Shown here piece after piece: positions 44,433 to 54,964 of a stretch of DNA of 64,000 bases. A program made the translations under genes and the position numbers. The stretch is taken from positions 124,001 through 188,000 of the forward strand of contig VXIS01000013.1 of the NCBI GenBank assembly GCA_008704415.1, written 5' to 3'. How positions within the stretch are numbered: the first letter of the stretch is position 1; each line of letters starts with the position of its first letter. Under the pieces are notes generated by a model that did not search any database, was not told the DNA's origin, and saw nothing but the letters and a program-made list of their open reading frames with translations. Origin of the DNA: Sphaerosporella brunnea. Lineage: Eukaryota > Ascomycota > Pezizomycetes > Pezizales > Pyronemataceae.

Positions 44433-47400
44433 ATGCTGAACGAGATGGACGACGAAGAGGTGATGAACGACACCATGCCGGCGCCAGCCGAAGACGCCGA
44501 AATGTCCCCAGTGGAGGAGTCGAAGTACGCGGCGAAGACGCGGAACTATCAGGCTGAGATGTTCGAGGAGAGCATGCGGCGGAACATCATCGTGGCTGTC
44601 GGTGGAGGCCTTTCCCCCATGCCGGACAGAGCGTGAGAGCTGATACCTTATACTCTTTAGATGGATACTGGCTCCGGGAAAACCCACATGTAAATATCCT
44701 GCGCTGCAGTTTGATGTCGTCGTGTTGCGTGTGGGTCGCTGATGTTTTTCGGAAGTGCCATTTTGCGGATACAGGCGCAGTTGGATCGGAATGATGGGAA
44801 AGTATGGCCTGGTTTCGTCTGAGATCGAAGGCCTTGGTGCTGACACCGTGAACTCTAGATATCGTGGTTTCTGATACCCGGCGTGGAGCTGGCGAAGCAG
44901 CAGCACCAGGTGCTGGTCGATGCCCTGCCGCCTGTGGGCGTCCAGTTCATGACGGGAGCTTCCGGCGTGGACAAGTGGAGCAACCAAGAGATCTGGGACA
45001 AAATTCTGGAGTCTCCGGTTATCATCAGTACTCACCAGGTTTGGACCCCCACTGGCCACCAGTTTTGGGAGTGAAATGCTGATCGTGGGAGCCAGGTGCT
45101 GCTTGATGCTCTGTACCACGGATTTGTACCCTTGGGCCGCATCGGCTTGTTGATATTTGACGAGGGTACGTCTTGCGTGGAATGGCATCTGCTGAGAGTG
45201 CTAGCTGAGAAGTCATTCGTAGCGCACCACTGTGTGGCGGACCATCCGGCCAACCAGATAATGCGGGAATTCTATCACCCACACCTCCAGGCGGGCAATA
45301 CGGTTCCCCACATCCTCGGTCTGACAGCCAGCCCGATCATGAAATCGAATCCTGGGCAGTTGAAGTGAGGCCTAACCATCTGGCCTCGAGACGCACGTTT
45401 CTGACCGTTATCGTCTACAGGATCATCGAGTCGAATCTGAATTCCATCGCTCGAACGCCTCTACTCCACCGCGATGAGTTGAGAGCTCATGTTCGCCTGC
45501 CAACGCTCAAAACGGTCATTTACGGCAAGAACATCTTGCTGACGGAGCAGCAACACATATACCCCGCCGAGGAGATACAGGAGACGGGATCCACAAACAT
45601 GGATGCGCTCTTGAGGCGTCTCAGGCAGCTTCGGGAGCAACATGGCGCACCGGCACCTCCGGCGCCGCAAATAGCGGCACGGCCCCAGGCTACAAATGAC
45701 TGGCTTGCCCACCTGCAAGCGGGCCCGCAAGAAAAAAGATTCAATAAGGAGTCAGCAGCAGCAAAACCTTCTCCTGCGAATAGCTTCTCTATTGCGCTCG
45801 ATCTTGATCTGGGCCCCGACTTTAGTCTTCCAGGGCTTCTGCGCGCAGTTGAGGCTCCTTCCCCCTCGCGCGAGAAACGGCCCAAGATTGAGCCTGCCCA
45901 GCAGCAGGATGACGATGATGATGACGGGGACTTTGAGAACATAGACCCGGAGACGGGCGAGGTGATGAACTCGCAGCCCCATGCAGCCCTACAGGTCTTT
46001 GGCTTCGACGATGACGACTACGAACACATTGACCCAGAAACCGGTGAGTCGATAATCATGGAAAAGAGCAACAATCCCAACAAAAGGAAGTCCCCTTTCC
46101 CCGTCGCTGAATCTACGTCTTCCGAAGAGTTCGAGGAAATCGATCCCCTGACGGGTAAGCCCGTGACATCCACGGAAGGAGTCCCACAATCTCTCTCTCT
46201 CGCCCAGGACCCACTGCAACGCAGCCGGGCTCTGGACTCCCTGCGCTATGTCTACGAGACCATGGACATCAGCGAAGACCCATGGGTGCGTCAGCTGAAG
46301 AAAAGAAAGGACGCGCGTTTGTACGACACGATTACGAACGGGAAAACGTATTCTCAAGAGCAGATCCGCGCGATTGTGAGGAAAGCGGAACACATCTTCT
46401 CCGAGTGCGGTGCCTGGGCTGCGGATTGGTACATCTCGGAGGCCGAGCGGAAGTTCCTTTACCGGGAGACGTTTCTGGGGGATGAAGACGACGTGCAGGT
46501 GCTCGAGGATTTGGAGCCGGAGGACACCGGCTTTGGAACCCGCAAGGAGGTGGAATATCTGGCGACTTTCCTCCAGAGGATCGATATACCCAAGGATCTG
46601 GGCCCGATCGAGGGCCGGCTTAGCCAGAAGCTCGAGACGCTGATCGATGTGCTGCTCCACGAACATACAGCTGAGCAGAGGGAATTCTCGGGCTTGGTTT
46701 TCGTCGAGCAACGGGTCGCCGTGGCCACGGTTGCGGAAGTCATCAGCCGGCACCCAAAGACTAGGGACATTTTCAAGATCGGCACGATGGTCGGCGGGTC
46801 AGAGGGTATGTTCAAGAAAAAGAAGTTCATTGCGGATCTCGTGGTTAACAAGAAGCAAAAAAACACGTTGAATGATTTCCGCACGGGTGACAAGAACCTG
46901 ATCGTCGCGACCTCCGCGATTGAAGAAGGCCTTGACGTCCAGGACTGCCATCTCGTCGTTTGCTTCGATCTGCCGAAGAATCTGAAGAGCTTTGTACAGC
47001 GCCGTGGAAGAGCCCGCCGCGAGGCTAGCTCGTATGTCCTGATGATTGACTTCAACAGGGCGGACACTATCTCCTCGTTCGAAGAGATGGAGAAGGAGAT
47101 GGTCAAGATGTACTCTGATCCTAACAGGGAGCTTGAGCTGGTGGAGGAGGCGGAGGAAGATGAAGGAGACAGAACTATGAAGGTAGAGAAGACGGGGTAA
47201 GATGCTCTATCTCCATCGCTGTATCTGCTGCTGATATGGATCCAGCGCCCTCCTAACGCTGACGAACGTGCTTCCGCGTCTTCAACACTTCTGTTCCTGT
47301 TTACCCATCCGAGAGTTTGTGGACTCCCGGCCGGAATTCCGAACCTACAACGCAGCAGCGCCGGGCACTATGGGCTGCTGGCGAGCGGACGTGGTGCTCC

Positions 47401-50003
47401 CCAACGCCATCGACGCCGAAATCCGACGCACCTCGAGCCGCGAAACATGGCGAACCGAGAAACAAGCGCGACGAGACGCTGCTTTCGAAGCGTTCGTGAA
47501 GCTTTACAACCATGGCCTTGTAGACGACAACCTTCAGCCGCTCGTCAAGGGCGAATACAAGAATGAGCAGGAGGTCCAGAAGCGCCAGCCAAAGATTGAG
47601 GTCGACGAACGCATGGATATCTGGGAACGCATTGACCAAATGTGGGCTGACGGTCAAGACCTCTACGTCGCTACCCTGGAGGTGTCGTTTTCCACCGGCG
47701 AGAAGGTTGGGCTCGATCTTGCGCTACCGATCGAGCTTCCGGAGTTGGAGCCGCTGGAGCTCATTTGGGCCTTGGATGAACCGGCCGTCGCAACTTTCGG
47801 CCGCAGTCGTAGAGTTGCATACGACCCGCAGTTGGTTGCGCGGGGGAAACGCGCCGCTTATAGGCTGTTCAAATCCGTGTTTTCCATGCGCATGGATTCC
47901 AACCGGCACGACTTCTCCTATCTGATCCTTCCCCGGGAAGGAGAAGCTTGGGATCTCAGTCAAGATCTGCAACTCAACGCCTTGGAAGTGTTCAAAAGCG
48001 GCGGCAGCGCCGATGTCGGCTTGATCCGCGGCCCGAACAACATGCCATACATCTTCCGACGGCTCAGAACCGACGTGGATGTTCTCGAGGCCGACGACTT
48101 CAAGGGCAAAGCCCAGCGCAACCCGGAAAATGTCAACCGCGACCAGCCACTACTGGAAGTCACGGAGCTCAGCAAGCAGCGCGATTTCTTGCACCGAGAG
48201 GCGAGCCGCAGGAAGGGGTCAAAGACGCTGCTGCTGCTGCCTGAGTTTTTGACCGTTGATACCCTCCCTCGGCAGTACTCGCAGATGGCACTGCTGCTGC
48301 CGTTCCTGCTCAACAGAATCGAGAAGGCGCTGCTGGCCGCGGACATCAGGCAGACCCTCGGCTTCCAGGAGCTGCCGAACACGCTCATGGTGCATGCGCT
48401 CACGGCGTCCTCGGCACGGGACCCGGTGGACTACCAGCGGCTGGAGTTCTTGGGCGATTCCATCCTCAAAGTCCTGGCGTCCGTTGCGCTGATGGATGAG
48501 CACCCGCTCTACCACGAAGGGTATTTGACCGCCGCCAAAGACCACGTCGTCTCCAACAACACCTCGTCCAAAGCCGCAGCCAAGACGCATCTCAGCCGCT
48601 GGATCAACACGGCGCCGTTCACCGCGGCCAAGTGGAAGCCCCGGCACGCCGGCTCCGCCGCAAACGCAAAGGCGAAGATGCTCTCCACCAAAGTGCTCGC
48701 CGACGTCGTCGAGTCCATCATCGGCGTCTCCTACCTCACCGGCGGCTACGAGGGCGCAACCAAGTGCTGCGCCACCTTCGGCCTGGGAGTAGAGTGGCCC
48801 TGGCGCCCGCTGCAAGAGCGGGTGGCACGGCTGCAGGCCGCCGCGGCCGCAAACGACGCCAGACACAAGGGCAAGTACCCCAGCTACTTCGACGATCTGG
48901 AGGCGCTGCTGGGCTACAGCTTCCGCAACCGCGCGCTGCTGCTGGAAGCGACGACCCACCTGTCCTACGACGCCGCAGACTCGGTCAGCACCTCCTACCA
49001 GCGGCTCGAGTTCCTGGGCGACGCGGTGCTGGACACCGTCATCGTCAACACGCTCTACCACTTCCCCGGCGTCAAGCTTTCGCACATCAACATGCACCAC
49101 CTCAAGTCCTGCTGCGTCAACGCCCACCTCCTCGCGTTCATGTGCGTCGGCGCCACGACGGAGGTGGAGCGCATGGAAGCGCACCCGCGGCGGCCCCAGC
49201 AGGTGGTCCGCAAGACGGTGGCGCTGCACAGGTTCCTGCGGCAAAGCAACCAGGGGCTGCAGCAGGCGCAGAACCGGTTCGTGCGCCGCTACGAGCAGTG
49301 GAAAGGCGACATCTTCCAGCAGCTCGAGCAGGCGCCCGAGTACCCGTGGTGCGACCTCCAGAAACTCGACGCCCCGAAGCACCTGTGCGACATCATCGAG
49401 AGCATCATCGGCGCCATGTGGATCGACTCCGACGGCGACTTCGGCCTCGTCGAGCGCTTCCTCGAGCGCCTGGGCGTGCTCAAGGTGCTGCGCCGCCTCG
49501 TCGTCGACGAGGTCGTCGTCAACCACCCGCTCAGCAGATTCGGCATCAAGGCCGCTGGCGACGGCAAGATGGGAGTCGTCAAGTACGAGTGCGACCTGGA
49601 GGAGGGCCGCAACACGTATTGGTGCGAAGTGAGGATCAACGACGATCGCGTTGCGAGAGTTACCGGCTGCGTCTCCAGGCAGCATGCGAGGACTGTGGCG
49701 GCGGCGGAGGGGCTGCGGGTCATTGAGCGCAGGGAGGAAGAGGAGAGAGAGCAGAAGAAGAAGAAGGAGGGAGCCCTGCTGACAGAGAGAGAAGGAGGTG
49801 AAGACGAGCAGCTGGCGGAGGGGGGGGAGGAGGAGGAGGAACTGGAGGAGAAGGCACCGGCGGACGTGGAGGAGCCGGTTTTGGAACGGCTCCAGGAGAT
49901 GGAGCAGCAGCAGCAGCAGGAGGAGGAGGAGGAGGAGGAGGAGGAGGAGGAGGAGGAGGAGGAGGATGTGTTTTATGATGCTGAGGATTTTGTACGCTGT
50001 TGA
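44433..50003 (+). CDS. DCL2: Dicer-like protein 2 (RNA-silencing ribonuclease)
   Basis: RNase III enzyme cutting double-stranded RNA into small RNAs, in antiviral quelling. Exons 44433-44597, 44661-44689, 44756-44801, 44859-45038, 45096-45165, 45223-45364, 45421-47196, 47246-50003 give 1721 residues, long for a Dcl2. Order: helicase lobe 1 with Walker A MDTGSGKTHI (residues 56-65) and DEAH (162-165); a ~240-residue acidic insertion with three (F/Y)ExIDPxTG motifs (about 379-457); helicase lobe 2 with SAIEEGLDVQDCHLVVCFD and FVQRRGRARRE; Dicer dimerisation domain (about 805-890); RNase IIIa with RLEFLGDSILK (about 1200) and DVVESIIG; RNase IIIb with RLEFLGDAVLD (about 1386) and DIIESIIGAMW; a dsRBD-like segment (about 1560-1630); then a Glu/Gln-rich tail. 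No PAZ domain recognised. DEAHHC and REFYHPHLQAG favour Dcl2 over Dcl1. Confidence 0.95.
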
Positions 50004-50088
50004 TGTTTTTTTTTTGTTTTTTTTTTGTTTTTTCTTTCGAGTTTTATGCAATGGGAATTGAAGCTTGAAGCTTGGGGATATATCACAA

Positions 50089-50089
<1 letters not shown>

Positions 50090-50124
<35 letters not shown>
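50090..50124. repeat. (TATC)n microsatellite
   Basis: Nearly nine perfect tetramers just downstream of DCL2. Confidence 0.9.
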
Positions 50125-50126
<2 letters not shown>

Positions 50127-50777
50127 ACCCGCGCTACCTATCTTGCCAGTGGGGTTGGGGGGGGGGGGGGAAGTTGTGCGCTCTGTCACGAAAGTTCCGG
50201 AAGTGTTTTGAATATGGCTTTTTGGTATTTTGCGGCTGGCGGGCAATACAATAAGGCCACGGCCACCCCCGAGTCGCGCCTAGTGGGGCGGGCGGGCGGT
50301 TCGATTAGTTCTGGTACGTGGTGGTGGTGGTGGTGGCTCTCTCTATGTTGTTGCGTATGTGCGTATGTACTGGAGTATAACAACCTTTGTTTTGTTTTGA
50401 TGGGAAGGCATACATACATGGGGTGCCAGTAACTCCAGCTTCGGGTGTGTGCAAATGACGGACTTTTTTTTTTTTTTCTCTTTTTTTTTTCTTTGGAAAT
50501 CCGGCCTGTTTGGTGGTGGATCGTCTTGCCCAGCAGCCAGCGAAACAGTGGGAATGCGTTGTTTGTTGCCGCTTGTCTGTAAAATGGAAACAGAGTGGCT
50601 GTGTGGCTGCGACTGTCATCGCAATGTTGGCGAAGTTTGGCAATACCCGGCGTTACGCTGAGCGTGCCGTAGCTACGGTAAGTTGTAGAGGTTGATCTTC
50701 TCGAGTGAGTGATACCGACATTGAAGTTCGCGGTAGCAATGGGCCAACCTCGACAGCGGCAAGTCATTGTGCGGCAC

Positions 50778-50835
50778 GGACATTTGGTCACCTTTCTATC
50801 CCGAACTCAATCCGATTGAGTATGTTTTTTGGGGG
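50778..50835 (+). pseudogene. Remnant of a DDE transposase (Tc1/mariner-IS630 superfamily)
   Basis: One frame reads DIWSPFYPELNPIEYVFW. The S-P-x-L-N-P-I-E block carries the third catalytic acid of DDE-3/Tc1-type transposases and is followed, as in those proteins, by an aromatic Trp. Past a G-tract at 50831-50839 the frame decays and no other catalytic motif is found upstream, so only a scrap remains. Confidence 0.6.
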
Positions 50836-51787
50836 GGGGCGGGCAGATCGAAGATTTACGCACGCCCATTCTCCGCCGGATGGGAAGTCGTCACGGATCA
50901 GATTGTTTGGAACGTCTGAATTTGAAGATCGGGTGTGTGAAAGCCGCCGCAGAAGTGGGCGGCGGAGTTTTGGGTGACTTCAACTCAGTGTAATGCCAAA
51001 CTGGTGAAGGTCCGGCTTTAAAGCGCACGGAACCATACACTGCTGCCGTGGGAGCGAGTCTGACGGAGCGGACTTTGAAGAGGACTGAATCATGCCGGCG
51101 GACGCATTTTGGGTTGGAATTCTGTTCGTTATGCTGCCCGTGTGGGAGCTGTGGAGAAACTCATTGACCCGGATCATGACGGTGACCCGTGTGAGCCCAG
51201 AAAAATATAAAATGATGGATTTACGACTCGCTTTCCTGCCCGCTTTCCCTTTTTTTTTTTTTTTTTTTTTTGCCTTATTGATCTCATGAGCCATCTGCGG
51301 CAACTCGGAACTGAACAAAGGAAAGGAGCTGTAAAAGAGCAACAAAGGAAAGAAACAGGCCCGAGACGTGAAAAAGCCGTGGCCGTCCAGGGCCCGATCA
51401 CTCCTCCTTCCCATTCTTCCCGATGAATCATCCTCCTCCCAAGCGACTGCCACAGCCTGGTATCCCGCTGAAACTGCAAGAGTGGCTTTTTCTCCGGAAC
51501 AGCGCATCTTAGCCGCTATCTTGCCAGTGGAAAAAGGTGTAGGCTCTGTCACGGAAAAGGCAGCCCGAAAGGGATTTCGTTTCTGGTATCGTTTCGAACA
51601 TGGCTTTGATGCTTTGGTGCTGCTGATAAATTTTGGGGATGGAAATACCTTAGGGCCCAGTGATCACCAGTGAGTCTAACCGCCTCCCCTTCAACATGTT
51701 CCAGCGAAACCCGTAAGACAGCACTACTTCCTTCCAGGTTTCTATGATGTGCTGCTACTTTACTTCTAGCCATCAATTTGAAGGTAA

Positions 51788-51830
51788 TTTTTTTTTTTTT
51801 TTTTTTTTTTTTCTTTTTTTTTTTTTTTTT
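51788..51830. repeat. Poly-T tract with one C interruption
   Basis: About 43 bases almost entirely T, some 170 bases upstream of the second RBR ligase gene. Confidence 0.9.
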
Positions 51831-52002
51831 CTCTTTCCATGGCGACTACTATGGCGAAGAAGGGGGTATTAAAGCCCCCATCCGCTTCTTCTTCTTCTTC
51901 TCGATCGGCTTCAGCTGTAGCAGCAGCAGCAGCAGCAGAAACAATATCGATACTGTCCTGGATTTACTTTCCTTACTTAAGTAACCTACCAACAGCAGAA
52001 AG

Positions 52003-53484
52003 ATGGGGAACGAGCTGGACCGGATGTCGGAAGAATTTGCGAACCGCCTTTGGCTTGAGGAGCTGGATCGAACGGATCCTAACCGTCAAGGAGGCGGAGG
52101 TGGACGGTCGCCCGGTGGCTGGCCTGGTGGCGCTGAGGACTGGATGCGCTTGCAGCAGGCGGCATTGGAGAACTTTGGTGCTGTGAAGGCGAAGGGGAAA
52201 GCTCCGCAGCAGAGACATAACCCCCCACCGCCACCCCGACCTGGAGGCGGTGGAGGAAAAGCACAAGAAAAAGGGAAAGGAAAAGGGCGAGCCACAGGCG
52301 TAAACTGCACCGCGTGCATGGACGAGATCACATCGGCGATCCACAAGCTCCCGTGCAAATGCGCCTACTGCACGGACTGCCTGACGCAGCTGATCCAGAC
52401 GTCGCTGAAAGGCGAGACGGGCTCCTTCCCGCCGATATGCTGCAAGCAGCCCATCACCGCCTCGATCGCAAAGGACGTGTTATCGTCCGCCGAATTCGCC
52501 GTGTACCAAGAGCGCCTCGAAGACCGCAAGTCGCCGGCGCAGCAGCTGTACTGTCCCAATCCGCGGTGCTCGCGGCGGCTAGACCCCGGCACCACAACCT
52601 GCCCGCAGTGTCGCACTCGGCTCTGCACCGCCTGCAGCCAGCGCGAACACAAGGGCGTGTGCACGGCCGACACGGAGCTGGTGGAGCTCGCGAAGAAGCA
52701 GCACTGGAAGGGCTGTCCGCGCTGCGGCAGGCTCGTCGATAAGGAGCCCGGCACCTGTAACCACATGCGCTGCGTGTGCGGCCAGGACTTTTGTTACCTC
52801 TGCGGCACCCCCGGAACGGACAGGTGTGGCTGTCCGGTGTACACGCAGCACGACCTGGAGGAGAAGACGAGGCGCGGTTTTGATCCCTGGGGCGGCTTGG
52901 AGGAGGGCGAGGCGGAGATCCAGGGGCTGATTGAGGAGTTGGTGGTCATGGGTCCTGGTGCTGGTGCTGGTGCTGGTGCTGGTCCTGGTCCTGGTGTGGG
53001 TCATAGGTTTCCGGTCGTTCGTGCGGTGCCGGTTAGGGCTGTGCCTGTGGTTGGGCATCCCGGTGCGAGGCCCCCGCCAGGCGGCGGCGGCTTTGCAAAC
53101 GGCCCCCGCTTGGGCAACATCGCACGTGGCATCGGCTTTGACGACATTGCAAACGGCCCCCCCGGCGGCTTTGACGACGTGGCACGTGGTGTCGGCTGGG
53201 GTGGTGTCGGCTGGGGTGGCGGCGGCTGGGGTGCAAACATCCCCCGCTTTGGCGAAGTCGCACGTGGCGGCTTTGGCGACTTTGGCGGTTTGGCACGTGG
53301 CGGCGGCTTCGGCGGCTTTGCAGACCGCGGCGGCGACCGGTTCGGTGGTGGCGATGGTCGAAGGTCACCACCCCGTTGGCGGCCGCGCGCGGACTGGACG
53401 GATGACGAGCGGGACGATTACGATCGGCGGCTTGCTGAGCAGAGAGCGTATGGGTTTGGACCAGGACCTAGGAGGGGGTGGTAG
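52003..53484 (+). CDS. RBR-type E3 ubiquitin ligase with Gly/Ala-Arg-Gly repeat tail
   Basis: Intronless 493-residue protein. After a Gly/Pro-rich, basic N-terminus (residues 1-100) comes an RBR module: RING1 NCTACMDEITSAIHKLPCKC then CTDCLTQL and ICCKQP; IBR YCPNPRCSRRLDPG, TTCPQCRTRLCTACSQREH; RING2/Rcat GCPRCGRLVDKEPGTCNHMR with the catalytic Cys in GTCNHM, and FCYLCGTPGTDRCGC. Such enzymes take ubiquitin onto the Rcat Cys. The C-terminal ~170 residues are low-complexity: Gly-Ala dipeptides, then repeated units around N/D-I/V-A-R-G and GGF, ending in an Arg/Asp-rich segment. This tail is not part of the family core. It belongs to the divergent fungal IBR group rather than Ariadne; substrate unknown. 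The start at 52003 gives MGNELDRMSEEFANRL; no in-frame ATG upstream is better. Confidence 0.88.
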   Translation: MGNELDRMSEEFANRLWLEELDRTDPNRQGGGGGRSPGGWPGGAEDWMRLQQAALENFGAVKAKGKAPQQRHNPPPPPRPGGGGGKAQEKGKGKGRATGVNCTACMDEITSAIHKLPCKCAYCTDCLTQLIQTSLKGETGSFPPICCKQPITASIAKDVLSSAEFAVYQERLEDRKSPAQQLYCPNPRCSRRLDPGTTTCPQCRTRLCTACSQREHKGVCTADTELVELAKKQHWKGCPRCGRLVDKEPGTCNHMRCVCGQDFCYLCGTPGTDRCGCPVYTQHDLEEKTRRGFDPWGGLEEGEAEIQGLIEELVVMGPGAGAGAGAGPGPGVGHRFPVVRAVPVRAVPVVGHPGARPPPGGGGFANGPRLGNIARGIGFDDIANGPPGGFDDVARGVGWGGVGWGGGGWGANIPRFGEVARGGFGDFGGLARGGGFGGFADRGGDRFGGGDGRRSPPRWRPRADWTDDERDDYDRRLAEQRAYGFGPGPRRGW

Positions 53485-53992
53485 TTTTAACGTTACTTAG
53501 CGGGTGTTCGGCGTTGCGGGATGCTTTGGTTGCTGATTTATTTAGTGTTTTTTTTTTATATCTTTTTGAGTGAGGATTGGTTTTTGTACCCTCGTCACCA
53601 TCATCATCATCGCATCATACGCTTGTGCAGTAGGGAGTTATTGACTGCTGTGAGACTTATGCGTATTGGCACTGAAGTACATGTGCCGGGAATTGGGGAA
53701 GCGGGCATATCAAGTTTTTTGGACTCTCATATTGAAGCCAGCTTGGATGCGCACAGGACGAATTACGTCCAACGCTGTGTTTTAATTCAGACAGAGTGAT
53801 ATATAATATGAAACTTTTTCCAACTTCAAGTCCATGGCATACCAAACTCCGACTGTAAACAGAGGAAGCAAAGTGATAGAATTGATTTCCCCCCCTGTTG
53901 GCCTGTCTGTACGAGTAAAAAAGTGATATGAGTGGTTGTTGATGAGAATGGGGTGAATTTTGAGTGGAGGCGGACCATTTTGGGGGGGACAA

Positions 53993-54014
53993 TCTCTCTC
54001 TCTCTCTCTCTCTC
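53993..54014. repeat. (TC)n microsatellite
   Basis: Eleven TC units preceded by GGGGGGGACAA. Confidence 0.9.
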
Positions 54015-54525
54015 CAACTCAACGCTTACCACAACCTACCAGTTAATGAGTAAATGATAGTTATAGGGAGGCGCAATTTCTGTGACTGTGGCTTTGAGCA
54101 ATTTCTTGCGTCTAAAGCTGTCGCCTTTCTCTCGTCTTGAGCCTTAATCACACAACAACCACCACTTGCGTTGGTGCTAACGTCTACCCCAATATGGGTC
54201 CACTTGGGAAAGCCAACTTACGGCTTTTCTTGGGTTACTTGCCGTCTGCTTGTTGGTCTGGTTTGACAAGCTTGATCACACTCTCTCGCTCGCTTTTCTA
54301 TTTCATTACAATAGTATAAGGATATTCCTCTGCATGGTGCATATGCATCCTAAATGTTACACGGCATGTGACTTGGTGTGGAGCCGGGATTTGTTGGGGG
54401 CGGAGAGTTTTGTTTGGCGGCGTGTGGATGTGCAGCCCTGCGACTGTGTGGTAGGGTAGATGATTTTGTCGTGTGATGAGCTGTTGAGGGTGCAACTGTG
54501 GAGCGAGGGTTTCTTGGAGCGGGGA

Positions 54526-54613
54526 TTTCCGTTGGGGGGGGGGGGGGGCGGGGATTTCTGGGGATGGGGTGGGGATTTCGTGGGCTGGGGATTTCTGGGG
54601 ATGGGGATTTCTA
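54526..54613. repeat. G-rich tandem repeat around GGGGATTTC
   Basis: The unit GGGGATTTC recurs five times, spaced by TGGGGATG or TGGGCT, with a 13-14-base G-tract between the first and second copies. The G-runs are closely and regularly placed on the plus strand. Confidence 0.8.
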
Positions 54614-54792
54614 AATGCGGAGGTTTCTGGACCTGGGACCGGGGCACTGTTACTGGTTTCAGGCTGGGAGGAACGAATTATCTCGTGGTGGATGTGATCT
54701 TTGAACATGACCCAAGAAAAATTGGGAAACATAATGGCGTTATTAATGAGTGCTGATCATATCGCGGCGGAAGGCCGTCCTCTTTATGTATG

Positions 54793-54845
54793 TCCCGGGA
54801 CCGGGGGGCGTAGTCTTATGGTGGGTATTCTTACTGAGAGGTTTG
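54793..54845. repeat. Left copy of the direct repeat bounding the pogo-like gene
   Basis: Contains GTCCCGGGACCG, GTAGTCTTATGG, TGGGTATTCTTAC and GAGAGGTT in the same order as 56271-56344, lacking about 20 bases in the middle and without the final CTACCGT. Confidence 0.5.
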
Positions 54846-54964
54846 CTTGGCGCGCGAGCGATCACCGGTGATGCGTCGCCCGCGCTCCTCAACGTCTGCT
54901 CGCTTTTCGCCGTCCAAAGCTCACAGTTCTGTAATTGTGATGCCGCCAAATCTAACAGTACACT

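Larger units (their letters stand above)
50004..52002. other. Gene-free 2 kb with repeats and a transposase relic
   Basis: Begins with the Dicer 3' flank and a TATC repeat, then contains a diverged direct repeat pair (50138-50230 and 51515-51620), a short DDE-transposase remnant (50778-50835) and several T-tracts. A minus-strand frame of 190 codons (50980-51552) is interrupted by a Lys-run coded by the T-tract and is not recognised. Confidence 0.5.
53485..54964. other. Gene-free stretch with CT and G-rich repeats
   Basis: 1.48 kb. Contains a TC repeat (53993-54014), a G-rich tandem repeat (54526-54613) and, near its right end, a copy of the sequence that also bounds the pogo-like gene on the other side (54793-54845). 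No supported gene. Confidence 0.5.

Noticed and set aside
48219..50051. 610-codon minus-strand open frame opposite DCL2
   Set aside because: It is the antisense of the strongly conserved RNase III domains and consists of Leu runs from the GAG repeat and Val/Arg-rich low-complexity sequence.
50980..51552. 190-codon minus-strand open frame between DCL2 and the second RBR gene
   Set aside because: Contains a poly-Lys run from a T-tract, has no recognisable domain, and overlaps the diverged repeat.
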